64,000 nt of DNA from Cognatishimia sp. WU-CL00825 (GCF_040364665.1 NZ_BAABWX010000001.1:1736001-1800000), one strand, 5' to 3'. Counted from the stretch's first letter, positions 53,507 to 62,772 are shown. Translations and numbers: made by a program. The notes: generated from the sequence alone by a model not told the origin.

Positions 53507-55126
53507 ATGCTTGGAAAAATGATGGCGCAGCAACTGACTATCGGTTCTGCGATCGACCACGCTGAAAGATACCACGCCGCAACCGAAGTTGTCGGCATCG
53601 AAACCAATGGCACCAAGACAAAAAGCAACTGGAGATCAGTTGCTAAACGCGCGCGCCAATTGGGCAGTGCCCTCACAAAGGCCGGCCTAAACAAAGGCGA
53701 CCGCATCGCGACCATCGCTTGGAACAACCTGCGCCACCTAGAGATTTATTTTGGTAGTTCTAGTGCTGGTTATGTCTGCCACACGATCAACCCTCGCCTT
53801 TTCCCGGCGCAGTTGGAATATATCGTAACCCACGCAAAGGACCGCATCCTGTTTGTGGATGAAACCTTTGCGCCCATCGTGGCCAATTTGGCTGACAAGT
53901 TGACCGTGCTAGATCGCATCGTCATCATGGCACCAAAAACCGATGCTTTGGCAGAGCTGTTGCCACGGGCCGAGTTCTACGAAGATTTCATCGCCACAGG
54001 CGATTCTAATTTCACTTGGCCAAATTTCGAAGAAAACCATGCCTCCAGCCTGTGCTACACATCCGGCACAACGGGTAATCCCAAAGGCGTGGCCTATACG
54101 CACCGCAGCACCATCTTGCATTCCATGGCTTTGATGGCTGCAGACGCGATGGCCATCAGCGCCAAGGAATCTGTGCTGACCGTGGTGCCAATGTTTCATG
54201 TGAACGCATGGGGTATCCCATATGCTGCGGCAATGTCTGGCTGTAAGTTGCTATTGCCGGGTCCAAAACTGGATGGCGAAAGCCTGTTGACCTTGATCAA
54301 CGAAGAACAAGCCACATTTGCGGCTGGCGTTCCAACGATTTGGGGCGGGTTGTTGCAGGCCTTGACAGCGAACAAACCAGAAAACCTATCGCTGAAACGC
54401 ACTGTCGTTGGCGGCGCGGCTTGTCCACCGTCGATGATGGACACATTCCGCAAAGGCTTTGGCGTCGAAGTCATTCACGCTTGGGGCATGACCGAGACTA
54501 GCCCGCTGGGGGTCATAAACCAGCTAAAAAACGCGCAGCTTTCGTTGTCAGAAGATGAACAAAATCAAATACGCGTCAGTCAGGGCCGTCCCCCCTTTGG
54601 CGTGCAGCTTCGTCTGTTGGATGACGAGGGTGCCGAGATCAAAACAGGTTCCGGAGGCACCGGTATTCTGCAAATCAAAGGCCATTGGATCGTGCAGCGA
54701 TATTTCAACGCAGAAAACGACGCGACCGAAGACGGTTGGTTTGACACTGGTGATATTGCAGCAATGGATCAGGACGGTTTCATCACCATCTTGGATCGCT
54801 CCAAAGACCTGATCAAATCGGGTGGTGAATGGATTTCCTCGGTAGAATTGGAAAACATCGCAATCGCTCATCCAGAAGTCATGGACGCTGCCGCAATCGC
54901 GGTTCCGCATCCAAAGTGGGACGAACGTCCAATTATTCTGGTGAAACTGGTCGAAGGTGCATCTCCCTCCGAGGCAGACATCCTAAGCATCTACCGCGAT
55001 AAAATTGCCAATTGGCAAATCCCTGATCGGGCGATCTTTGTGGACGAAATCCCACGCAACGCGACAGGCAAGATTGTTAAAAATCAGCTGCGCGAAAAAT
55101 TTGGAAGCGTTTCCTTAGACCCCTGA
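53507..55126 (+). CDS. Acyl-CoA synthetase (AMP-forming, FadD/DmdB-like)
   Basis: The product is 539 residues. Adenylation motifs are SLCYTSGTTGNPKGVAYTHR, VIHAWGMTETSPLGV, DGWFDTGDIAAMDQDGFITI, DRSKDLIKSGGEWISSVELE and a catalytic lysine in RNATGKIVKNQLRE. The GGEWIS form is typical of medium/long-chain and methylthio- or phenylalkanoate-CoA ligases. It follows the diiron gene after 51 bp. It would activate the acid formed by oxidation of the aldehyde, feeding the beta-oxidation operon at 36-45 kb. It is clearly different from the ligase at 36265. Confidence 0.9.
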   Translation: MLGKMMAQQLTIGSAIDHAERYHAATEVVGIETNGTKTKSNWRSVAKRARQLGSALTKAGLNKGDRIATIAWNNLRHLEIYFGSSSAGYVCHTINPRLFPAQLEYIVTHAKDRILFVDETFAPIVANLADKLTVLDRIVIMAPKTDALAELLPRAEFYEDFIATGDSNFTWPNFEENHASSLCYTSGTTGNPKGVAYTHRSTILHSMALMAADAMAISAKESVLTVVPMFHVNAWGIPYAAAMSGCKLLLPGPKLDGESLLTLINEEQATFAAGVPTIWGGLLQALTANKPENLSLKRTVVGGAACPPSMMDTFRKGFGVEVIHAWGMTETSPLGVINQLKNAQLSLSEDEQNQIRVSQGRPPFGVQLRLLDDEGAEIKTGSGGTGILQIKGHWIVQRYFNAENDATEDGWFDTGDIAAMDQDGFITILDRSKDLIKSGGEWISSVELENIAIAHPEVMDAAAIAVPHPKWDERPIILVKLVEGASPSEADILSIYRDKIANWQIPDRAIFVDEIPRNATGKIVKNQLREKFGSVSLDP

Positions 55127-55145
55127 TTTGAGGACATTCCGAACA

Positions 55146-55199
55146 GACTGTCAGGATTAGGTGCAATCCCTTCTCCTCCCAAGATACATCCTGACAGTC
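55146..55199. promoter_or_regulatory. 12-bp inverted repeat between CoA ligase and reductase genes
   Basis: GACTGTCAGGAT at 55146-55157 and ATCCTGACAGTC at 55188-55199 are perfect reverse complements 30 bases apart. The loop is pyrimidine-rich. There is no T run, so termination is unlikely. It lies 34 bp before the ferredoxin-reductase gene and could be an operator pair, an RNA stability hairpin or a small insertion remnant. Confidence 0.45.
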
Positions 55200-55233
55200 G
55201 CTGTTTACCCGCCCCTCAAATGAAAGACATACA

Positions 55234-56451
55234 ATGACTGGAACCCTGGTAATCGGCGCCGGCCAGGCCGCCGCGTCCTTGGCAATCAAACTCCGCGCGC
55301 TGGGGTATGATGCCGATATTACGATCATCGGCCAAGAGCCCACGCCCCCCTATCAGCGCCCTCCCCTATCCAAGGCCTTTCTGCGTGGCGATCTAACCGA
55401 AGATCGCCTGTTGCTGCGCCCGGCTGCGTTCTGGGCGGACAACAATATTTCGCTACTGCTGGAAGAAACGGCCACCCAAGTGGACGTCGCAGGCAAAACC
55501 GTCACCACAGACAAGAGCGCAACGCTTTCGTTTGATCATCTGGTTTTCGCCACCGGTGCCACCCCGCGCCACCTACCGGATGCAATCGGTGGCGCGTTGG
55601 GTAACGTCTTTTGCATACGTGGCAAAAACGACGTGGCCCAGCTCGCCCCACAATTGAAACCCGGCAAGAAACTGGTCGTGATCGGTGGCGGCTACATCGG
55701 ACTAGAAGCCGCCGCAGTGGCGCGCAAGCTCGACATGGATGTCACCCTGATCGAGTCGCAACCTCGCATCTTGCAGCGCGTCGCCGCACAAGAAACCTCG
55801 GACTACTTCCGTAAGTTACACCAAGACAATGGCGTCAACGTTCTAGAAAACACCCCTATTCAGGGTCTGGTTGGTGATCAGGATGTGTCAGGTGTTGCGC
55901 TTCAAGACGGCTCTGTCCTTGCGGCTGATCTGGTCATCACTGGCATCGGCGTCACACCCAACTCCGAGATCGCCGACGCCGCGGGCATCAAGGTGCTCAA
56001 CGGCATCATAACCGATGACCATTGCCGCACCTCTGCGGACAACATCTGGGCCATTGGAGATTGCGCCTCTTTCGCCTATCGCGGCGAAACGATCCGCCTA
56101 GAAAGCGTCGGAAATGCTATTGATAGCGGCGACTGCGTGGCCGCCAATATCGCAGGCACGGACACGCCCTATGTTCCAAAACCGTGGTTTTGGTCTGATC
56201 AGTACGACACCAAACTACAGATTGCCGGCCTAAACCTTGGATACACCGAAGTCATCACCCGCAATGACGCAGCAGCCGCAGGTTTGTCGTTTTGGTACTA
56301 TCAGAACGACACGTTGATCGCCGTGGATTCCGTAGGAGATCGCAAAGCCTATCTCGGTGGTAAGAAGATGATAGAAACCGGCATCTCCCCCCTGAAATCA
56401 GACGTGGCCGACGTCACCAAATCTGTAAAAGAGATCATGTTAGCAGGTTAA
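55234..56451 (+). CDS. NAD(P)H-dependent FAD ferredoxin reductase (putidaredoxin-reductase type)
   Basis: The product is 405 residues. FAD loop TLVIGAGQAAASLAIKL, the conserved PPYQRPPLSKAFLRGD, the NAD(P)H loop KLVVIGGGYIGLEAAAVAR, FAD-contact NIWAIGDCASF, and the C-terminal RLESVGNAIDSGDCVAANI with WFWSDQYDTKLQIAG are all hallmarks of reductases for putidaredoxin-type ferredoxins (ThcD, CamA). It supplies electrons to the [2Fe-2S] ferredoxin at 48838. It is the last gene of the rightward cluster and is followed by a strong terminator. Confidence 0.92.
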   Translation: MTGTLVIGAGQAAASLAIKLRALGYDADITIIGQEPTPPYQRPPLSKAFLRGDLTEDRLLLRPAAFWADNNISLLLEETATQVDVAGKTVTTDKSATLSFDHLVFATGATPRHLPDAIGGALGNVFCIRGKNDVAQLAPQLKPGKKLVVIGGGYIGLEAAAVARKLDMDVTLIESQPRILQRVAAQETSDYFRKLHQDNGVNVLENTPIQGLVGDQDVSGVALQDGSVLAADLVITGIGVTPNSEIADAAGIKVLNGIITDDHCRTSADNIWAIGDCASFAYRGETIRLESVGNAIDSGDCVAANIAGTDTPYVPKPWFWSDQYDTKLQIAGLNLGYTEVITRNDAAAAGLSFWYYQNDTLIAVDSVGDRKAYLGGKKMIETGISPLKSDVADVTKSVKEIMLAG

Positions 56452-56495
56452 TTCCGCCAAAATCTCAACACAAAACAATACACCATAATCAAACT

Positions 56496-56534
56496 AAAAA
56501 GAGCACGGAGTTAACTCGACCCCGTGCTCTTTTT
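56496..56534 (+). terminator. Strong intrinsic terminator
   Basis: AAAAAGAGCACGG at 56496-56508 pairs with CCGTGCTCTTTTT at 56522-56534. It ends the isomerase-diiron-ligase-reductase transcript. A separate perfect palindrome (CATTTCA, 3 bases, TGAAATG) follows at 56539-56555. Confidence 0.85.
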
Positions 56535-56772
56535 AGTTCATTTCATTCTGAAATGGCTCGCCACAGCCGCCGAGCAATGTGGTCATCTTGACTTTTCCCG
56601 AGTGAAATCCTGATAGCCGGGCTCAAGTCCTTTTTCCGGGGTAGAAACCAAACCTACACAAGATCTACTTTTTGCCCGTTCCGGCTGAGCTACGCGTACT
56701 CTATCCCAGCCCTTGCAGGTTGGGCCTGAACGCCTGGACGTGTCGCGGAATTGTGCCGCCGCAAGTGCTCGC

Positions 56773-57640
56773 TTAAGCCACCTTACGCTCGAATGCGACG
56801 GGGCTTTTCCAGCCGAGTGCTGAGTGTCGGCGGCGCGGATTGTAGATGCCGTTGATGTATTCCACCGGCCGGCAGTTGATACGCAATATCAATGAGAGTG
56901 GGAGATCGCCATTTCAGCTTTTCGTCGCGTATCCCATTGATGCCGCCAGATTAGCTCAGCCTTGATGGTTTTGAAGAATGTCTCAACAACCGCAATATCG
57001 TAGCAATTACCTTTGACAGACTTCAATACCTTGAACCCATGCAGGCGCGGGAGTTTGTGGTAGTCGTTTGAACAATATTGCGACCCGCGACCCGCGCTCC
57101 GTGTGATGAATGCAGCCTTTGGGCCGTTGCGGGAACGCGATGGCTATCTCCAATGCCCGGACCGCGAGGTCGCGTTTCATGCGGTTTCTCACGGCCTAGC
57201 CGATGACGCGCCGGGAATGCAGATTAAGATCACGGCCAGATACAACCAGCCCTCACGCGTCCAGACATAGCTGATATCACGCGCCCATTTCTGGTTCGGT
57301 TCATCTGCCGTGAAGTTTCTACCAGGCAGGTTGAGGGCGATGTTGAACTTATGATTGCTGTCAGTCGTAACTTTGTTTTTGCGTGTTTTGACCATGGATA
57401 TGCGTTCTGGCGCATCAAGCGTCCGACACGGTGGTGCCCGACATCCAGACCAAATCTCTTTAGCTCTTCAGTCATCCTTGGCCGATCGTAGCAGCCAAGG
57501 CTGAGACACGATTGTTCTTTGATGTGAGCCAACGTGACCAGATCAGACCGCTGCCTGCGGCTGACAGGTCGACTGCGATACGCCCGTAGTCCACGCGTGT
57601 CGACGCCAACGACATCACACAACCGATTTGGGTGAGCTGC
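56773..57640 (-). pseudogene. IS3-family transposase (OrfB) remnant
   Basis: Pieces of an integrase-type transposase are spread over several frames of the minus strand. They include LVTLAHIKEQSCLSLGCYDR and FGLDVGHHRVGRLMRQN, then FTADEPNQKWARDISYVWTR and GWLYLAVIL, then MKRDLAVRALEIAIAFPQRP and KGCIHHTERGSR, and finally YINGIYNPRRRHSALGWKSP before the stop at 56773. The order is that of an IS3/IS150-like OrfB. Multiple frameshifts and missing segments show that it is dead. It marks the boundary between the terpenoid-like cluster and the right-hand genes. Confidence 0.75.
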
Positions 57641-57718
57641 TGTTCAGCCTTGCTGCAACCGCCAGACTGCTCGATTGCTAAATCAGGAAAGGCTTGTTGT
57701 TTGTTCTAATGCGCAGGA

Positions 57719-58465
57719 TTAAGCCGCTAGAAAGCCCCCATCCACTACCAATTCCGTTCCTGTGACAAAGGAGCTCTCATCAGACAACAGAAATAGAACA
57801 GCGTTTGCAATTTCTCTCTCATCTGAAAGCCTCCCCATTGGGTATCTTGCTATTAAACTTTCTCGCAAACCCTGTGTATTGCGAAACAGCTCTTGTACCA
57901 AAGGTGTCTCACAATGTCCCGGGCAGACCAAGTTAACTCTTATGGAAGATTTTGCGTAGTCCAACGCCATGTTACGCGAAAAGCTAACCAGTGCTGCCTT
58001 CGATGCCGCATATGCGCAACTTTTTGACACCCCTGTGAACGACGTAATCGATCCGGCTGGGACAATCGAACCACCGCCCGCTCTTTCCAGAAATGGAATA
58101 GTCTGTTTGCAAGTTAAGAACACGCCTTTCAAATTTACTTGCATGATCCTGTCCCAGTCACTTTCAGGCATATCCACGACCGTGCCATTCGTCGTGATCC
58201 CGGCGCAGGCAAATACGCCATCTAGCTTTCCAAATCGCTCCACGGACTTTTGCACCACAGCTTCAAGACTTTCATGGCATGTTACATCCACTTCCTGAGC
58301 ATATGCGATATAGCCATCGGCGTTAATGGCATTCGCGACTTTCTGCGCGGCACTAAAATCTAAGTCGCCAACCACAACCCTTGCACCCTCTATTGCAAGG
58401 CGTTGCGCAGTGGTCGCCCCTAACCCGGAACCACCACCTGTTACAAAAACGGAACGTCCATTCAT
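57719..58465 (-). CDS. Short-chain dehydrogenase/reductase
   Basis: The ATG at 58465 gives 248 residues; the longer frame continues into the neighbouring gene. The Rossmann loop is VTGGGSGLGATTAQRL, DVT and NAG-type stretches are present (FACAGITTNG), and the catalytic serine-tyrosine-lysine set appears as AGSITSFTGVSKSCAYAASKAAL. It ends GTELVVDGGFLAA, typical of FabG-like enzymes. It should oxidise or reduce a hydroxyl with NAD(P). It lies 16 bp after the frameshifted SDR gene, and both are downstream of aldA. The substrate is unknown. Confidence 0.87.
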   Translation of the reverse strand: MNGRSVFVTGGGSGLGATTAQRLAIEGARVVVGDLDFSAAQKVANAINADGYIAYAQEVDVTCHESLEAVVQKSVERFGKLDGVFACAGITTNGTVVDMPESDWDRIMQVNLKGVFLTCKQTIPFLERAGGGSIVPAGSITSFTGVSKSCAYAASKAALVSFSRNMALDYAKSSIRVNLVCPGHCETPLVQELFRNTQGLRESLIARYPMGRLSDEREIANAVLFLLSDESSFVTGTELVVDGGFLAA

Positions 58466-58481
58466 TCTCACTTTCTGATCC

Positions 58482-59290
58482 TCACACTTGTATTTCACTA
58501 AGGTCAAACAAAACTCGACCCTCTTTTCCGCCAACGAGGCGAACAATTTCGCCCGTAATATGGCCACTCAATTGGCCGGAAATCAGAAAGGCCACAGCGT
58601 TTGCAACATCTTCAGGTGTAGCAAACTTCCGGAGGCTTGCAGTTTGGAGTACTTTTTTCATTTCTTCCTCCGCATCAAGTTTTGCCTTGATCATTCTTGT
58701 GCGAACAAAACCAGGCGCAACCAAGTTTACGCGTCCTTGAGGAGCAAGCCGGATAATTTCATCCTTGAGAGTAGGCAGAAGGCCGTTTGTCATAGCACTT
58801 TTCGCGGCCGAATAATCAGCGAGTCCAGGTTGTCCCCAAACGCCTGACATAGAACCAATCAAAACAACTGAAGGGTCTTGAACACTCGCATTTTTCAGTT
58901 GGCCCAAATATCCTCGAGTGCTTAAGAAAACAGATGTCAGATTCCGATCAACGGTCGTGTTCCACTGACTAAGCGACATGTCCACGAGAGGAACCTGCTC
59001 CTCCTGCAAATAGCCCGCGTTGCATACAAAATCATGAATGATCTTGTCAGAAGAGATGTTTGCAAACATGTCATTCACATCCTCCTCAACGGTCAGATCA
59101 GCATGTACTATAGTGGCTCCGTTAGTTTGGAACGCATCTTCGCGCGCTAATGCTTCAATCCGATTTCTGGAGGACTGATAGTGTAAAAAACATGGGCGCC
59201 GGCGGACGCTAGAATGCGAGCTGTTGCTGCGCCAATGTCCCCGGATGCGCCGGTAACCAATACGTTTCGACCATGCATAGTGGTGTCCAT
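58482..59290 (-). pseudogene. Short-chain dehydrogenase gene with a frameshift near the N-terminus
   Basis: From the ATG at 59290 the frame reads MDTTMHGRNVLVTGASGDIG and AATARILASAGAHVFYTIS, a normal SDR start with TGxxxxIG, but runs into a stop after 47 codons. The rest of the enzyme (SSRNRIEALAREDAF onward, with NAGYLQEEQVPLVDM, SGVWGQPGLADYSAAKSAMT and a typical C-terminus) continues in another frame. The junction lies near 59170-59182. One base gained or lost explains it. Either the gene is dead or the sequence has an error; everything else looks intact. Confidence 0.75.
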
Positions 59291-59392
59291 TTTTGCTGCC
59301 CTCAATTTTGATGGGTGCTGCACCGCAACAGCTCAATACTGTTCCCACGTGGCACTACTTAGAACCAAAAAACTTTGTTTGGCCGAGCGCGG

Positions 59393-59785
59393 TTAGAAAC
59401 CAACTTTACTGATTGCAAAGCATTTCTTGATATAGATAGGCACGTGCCATTCGGTGCGCAGCCCGGCTTCCATCACAAATGAATCCCCAGCTCTAATGAT
59501 ACGGGTGGAGCGGTCTGCCAAGTTTGTGACTTCGGCCTCGCCTTCAAGTATATGGCAAAATTCAGTGATGCCTTCCATCGTCGCACGAAACCGGCCCGCA
59601 TTAGATTCCCAAATGCCAAATTTTGAGCCACTTTGGGTGTCATCACTGTAGAGCCAAACGCCCTGCTCTGCTTTTCCGGCAATCAGATTTACCTCGTCAT
59701 TTTTGACGACGCGCGGCACTTCCGGAGCACCGAACAGGATGAAACTGGGTTGCACCGTTGTGTGAATGAAGTTCTGAGCGTTCAT
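59393..59785 (-). CDS. Cupin-domain protein (DUF861-like)
   Basis: The ATG at 59785 gives 130 residues with GGGAG upstream. The single cupin domain reads KFGIWESNAGRFRATMEGIT, then EFCHILEGEAEVTNL, RIIRAGDSFVMEAGLRTEWH and VPIYIKKCFAI, the pattern of the cupin_3/DUF861 group. Members include ureidoglycine aminohydrolase-like and sugar-binding proteins, many unassigned. It lies between aldA and two dehydrogenase genes, separated from aldA by a terminator. No specific reaction can be named. Confidence 0.72.
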   Translation of the reverse strand: MNAQNFIHTTVQPSFILFGAPEVPRVVKNDEVNLIAGKAEQGVWLYSDDTQSGSKFGIWESNAGRFRATMEGITEFCHILEGEAEVTNLADRSTRIIRAGDSFVMEAGLRTEWHVPIYIKKCFAISKVGF

Positions 59786-59815
59786 TAGGGTCACTCCCGT
59801 TTTTTGAAGGAAAAG

Positions 59816-59840
59816 GACCGGGCTTTTGAAAAGCCCGGTC
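59816..59840 (-). terminator. Intrinsic terminator after aldA
   Basis: GACCGGGCTTTT at 59816-59827 and AAAAGCCCGGTC at 59829-59840 form a perfect stem with one unpaired base at the centre, so the real loop is larger. Read on the minus strand it is followed by a T-rich stretch. It lies 30 bp after the aldA stop. Confidence 0.75.
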
Positions 59841-59869
59841 TAGTGAAAGCTAATCCATTACACAGGAGA

Positions 59870-61306
59870 TCAGCTTTGAATGTAGACCATATGAGTTTGA
59901 GTAAATTCATAGAGGCCATGTTTACCGTCCGCCCCGCCGATTCCGGATTTGCGAACACCGGCGTGGTAGCCCTGCATGGCTTCAAAATTGTTGCGATTGA
60001 TGTAGGTCTCGCCGAATTTCAGTTCGCGGCAAGCCTGCATCGCGGAGTTGATGTCGCGCGTGTAGATAGATGAGGTCAGGCCATAATCACTGTCATTAGC
60101 GCGTGTGATAGCTTCGTCGATGTCTTTAACTGTATTGACGGGCAAGACTGGGCCAAAGACTTCTTTTTGAATGATCTCGCTGTCCTGAGCACAGCCTGTT
60201 AGAACTGTCGGCTGATAGTAGTTACCCTGACCCAAGTCAGCCACTTCGCCACCTGTCACAACCGATGCACCGGCCGCTTTTGCACGTTCAACAAGACCAG
60301 CGACCTTATCCAATCCGGCCTTATTGATCATGGGTCCGTAGGCGACGGTAAAGTCCTCTGCCGGGTTACCAAATTTCTGCTCGGACATCTTTTGGGACAA
60401 CTTAGCAACGAATTCATCCTCGACGCTTGCTTCCACGTAAACACGCTCAGCACAATTACAGACCTGTCCAGAGTTGATGACACGTGAAGCAACGATTGCA
60501 TCAGCTGCCAAATCCAAATCCGCGTCTTTCAGGACAATCGCGGGAGCCTTCCCGCCGAGTTCAAGATTTACCTTGGTAATATTCTTTGCTGCCGCGCCCA
60601 TGATACGAGAACCGGTCTCAACGGAGCCCGTGAAGCTCAACAGGCCAACATCTGGGCTTTCGCAAAGTGCGGCACCTGAAACAGCACCGCGGCCGTAAAC
60701 CATGTTCACAACACCTTTTGGCATGTCGGTTTCCGCAAGCAGATCCATGAACATCGCAGCATTGTTAGGTGTTTCCTCAGACGGCTTCAGAACAATGGTA
60801 TTGCCTGTCAGAAGCGCAGGCGCGAGTTTGCGGGCGATCAGGAAGAACGGGAAATTCCAGGGCAGGATACCACCCACGACGCCAATAGCTTGCCGGAACA
60901 AAAAGATGCTTTCTTTCGGGTTATCAGACGTGACAATTTCACCTTCAAGCCGGCGTGCCCACTCAGCCATATAGTCGATGTAGTCGGCAGTGAAGTTCAC
61001 TTCGACTTCCGCCAGACCCATGGTTTTGCCCTGCTCAGCCACGATTGCCTTTGCAAGGGCAGGTACGTTTTGACGAATTTTTGCGGAGATCTGACGGAGG
61101 TAACCCGCCCGCTCAATTGGAGCTTTTGCTTCCCATGATTTCTGTGCTGCCTTGGCAGAGGCAATCGCGTCTCCGACGGCTTCAGGCGAGGTTTCCGGAA
61201 TTTCCGACAAAACCGCACCAGTCGCTGGATTGAGCACTGGGATCATACCCTGAGCCTTCGCATCGACAAATCCGCCATTGATGAAGTTGCGGTGTTGAAT
61301 TGTCAT
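59870..61306 (-). CDS. aldA: Lactaldehyde/glycolaldehyde dehydrogenase (AldA-like)
   Basis: The product is 478 residues and matches E. coli AldA almost block by block: FTADYIDYMAEWARRLEGEI, ILPWNFPFFLIARKLAPALL, KNITKVNLELGGKAPAIV, SRVINSGQVCNCAERVYV (nucleophile cysteine), SDYGLTSSIYTRDIN and KFGETYINRNNFEAMQGYH. AldA oxidises lactaldehyde, glycolaldehyde and related small hydroxyaldehydes with NAD. It follows the amine-oxidase-like gene on the same strand but has its own upstream region with a GTTCTG-TAATT-CAGAAC palindrome. In this setting it may oxidise an aldehyde from amine oxidation. Confidence 0.92.
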   Translation of the reverse strand: MTIQHRNFINGGFVDAKAQGMIPVLNPATGAVLSEIPETSPEAVGDAIASAKAAQKSWEAKAPIERAGYLRQISAKIRQNVPALAKAIVAEQGKTMGLAEVEVNFTADYIDYMAEWARRLEGEIVTSDNPKESIFLFRQAIGVVGGILPWNFPFFLIARKLAPALLTGNTIVLKPSEETPNNAAMFMDLLAETDMPKGVVNMVYGRGAVSGAALCESPDVGLLSFTGSVETGSRIMGAAAKNITKVNLELGGKAPAIVLKDADLDLAADAIVASRVINSGQVCNCAERVYVEASVEDEFVAKLSQKMSEQKFGNPAEDFTVAYGPMINKAGLDKVAGLVERAKAAGASVVTGGEVADLGQGNYYQPTVLTGCAQDSEIIQKEVFGPVLPVNTVKDIDEAITRANDSDYGLTSSIYTRDINSAMQACRELKFGETYINRNNFEAMQGYHAGVRKSGIGGADGKHGLYEFTQTHMVYIQS

Positions 61307-61334
61307 TCTTTTCTCCCGATCATTCCCTGTAACA

Positions 61335-61351
61335 GTTCTGTAATTCAGAAC
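61335..61351. promoter_or_regulatory. IclR-type palindrome before aldA
   Basis: GTTCTGTAATTCAGAAC has perfect 6-base arms around TAATT. Related sequences lie at 62773-62789, 63621-63637 and 63752-63768, all at gene starts. The likely binder is the IclR protein at 62837-63604. Confidence 0.55.
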
Positions 61352-61418
61352 AAATCTATTGCAATACGATACTTACTCCCAAATTCGATTCTGTCAACCG
61401 TTGAGGTCAGAAACGAAA

Positions 61419-61443
61419 AAAGGCGCGGAAAAACCGCGCCTTT
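61419..61443 (-). terminator. Intrinsic terminator after the amine-oxidase-like gene
   Basis: AAAGGCGCGG at 61419-61428 pairs with CCGCGCCTTT at 61434-61443 around five A residues. The A run at 61415-61420 becomes a T run on the minus strand, so it ends the transcript of the gene stopping at 61464. Confidence 0.85.
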
Positions 61444-61463
61444 ATCAGGAATACAGCTCAAAA

Positions 61464-62768
61464 TCATCGCGTTTCGAGATAGTCCAGAAGCCGCATGAAC
61501 CAGATCGCAGTTCCCATTCCAACCATTTTGGTTCGCCTAAAAGAGAAGTTCTTTATCTGTGTAACAGGCAACGCAAGCGCGCCAGGATCTTTGCCCAAAA
61601 CACGTTCGGCCAAAACGCGCCCCACCACAATGGACATCGCGACGCCCCGTCCATTGTAGCCGAGACCCGCCAAAATACCCGGTTGTGGTTCATGAAGGTG
61701 CGGTAGGTGATCATCTGTGATGGCGATATGCCCCCCCCATTCATGCGTCCACTGAGCACCATTGAGTTGAGGGTACACGCGCTCAGCGTCTTTCCTAAGC
61801 CAATCATATCCTGCCATACTGCCATCAGATTGTGGTTTACCGAGCCCACCATAAACCAAGCGATTGTCGGGCTCCCGTCGCGCATACATTATGACACGCC
61901 GGCTGTCAGAGATTGTATGACCTTCAGGAAGAATGGTTTGAATGATACTTTCGGGAAGCGGAGCCGTTGAAACTTGAATGGGTGTCATAGGCAAGATACT
62001 ATTTGAGAGCCCCGGCAACAGATCATCTGAATAAGCATTGGTTGCCACAATCACCCAATCCGAAACTACGGATCCAGAAGGCGTTTTTGCAATCCACTTC
62101 TGCCCGTCTTTGCTGATTTCAAGCACTGGGCTTTTTCCGTAGAACCTAACCCCTTGATCACTGGCGGCCTTGGCCAGACCCTGCGCAAGCATCTTTGGAT
62201 GAACCGCACCACCTTTATGTGCGATGACACCAGACAAATAGGAAGATGTTCCGGCAAGCCGGTGTAATTCGCCCCCTTCAACAACCTCAGCCGTCGATCC
62301 ATATTCGCGCCAATTCGCTATATCTTGTAACGAACTGCGGTGGGCGCGGTTGCTGTGGTTCACACGCAACCACCCTCTTTGACGGGCTTGGCAATCGATT
62401 TGATGGGTGCGCACAAGATCAAACAACTCATCAGCGGAGTTTAGGGAAGCCTGTGTGATCCTCTCAAAATATTTGTTTCCCAAAAGCTGCCGAAGTTTCT
62501 TTGGCGAATTGAACGGAAGCAGCGGATTAACTTGCCCACCAGTTCGACCGGACGCTCCACGAGCAACGTCTGCCGCATCGAGAACCACAACGTCTGTTCC
62601 AGCCGCTGCCAGCTTCAGCGCCGCCCGTAGTCCTGTAAACCCTGCACCAATGACTGTGACATCCGCCGTGATCGCCTCCTGTAGAGGGGCGTGTGGTTTA
62701 TCTGGCGGAGCAGTGGCCTGCCAGAGCGATGCTGTAGCGTCGGGAGAAGGCGGCGTATTGTGAATCAT
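61464..62768 (-). CDS. FAD-dependent amine/amino-acid oxidase, PuuB-like
   Basis: The product is 434 residues of the DAO (glycine/D-amino-acid oxidase) family. The FAD loop is VTVIGAGFTGLRAALKLAAA, then VARGASGRTGGQVNPLLPF, where PuuB-like enzymes bind flavin. HKGGAVHPKMLAQGLAKAA and TPIQVSTAPLPES are typical of the branch. The C-terminus has PGILAGLGYNGRGVAMSIVV. Gamma-glutamylputrescine oxidase is the best-known relative; other secondary amines are possible. It probably yields an aldehyde and amine, and aldA is next on the same strand. A GTTCTG-type site lies just upstream. Confidence 0.82.
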   Translation of the reverse strand: MIHNTPPSPDATASLWQATAPPDKPHAPLQEAITADVTVIGAGFTGLRAALKLAAAGTDVVVLDAADVARGASGRTGGQVNPLLPFNSPKKLRQLLGNKYFERITQASLNSADELFDLVRTHQIDCQARQRGWLRVNHSNRAHRSSLQDIANWREYGSTAEVVEGGELHRLAGTSSYLSGVIAHKGGAVHPKMLAQGLAKAASDQGVRFYGKSPVLEISKDGQKWIAKTPSGSVVSDWVIVATNAYSDDLLPGLSNSILPMTPIQVSTAPLPESIIQTILPEGHTISDSRRVIMYARREPDNRLVYGGLGKPQSDGSMAGYDWLRKDAERVYPQLNGAQWTHEWGGHIAITDDHLPHLHEPQPGILAGLGYNGRGVAMSIVVGRVLAERVLGKDPGALALPVTQIKNFSFRRTKMVGMGTAIWFMRLLDYLETR

Positions 62769-62772
62769 TTTA

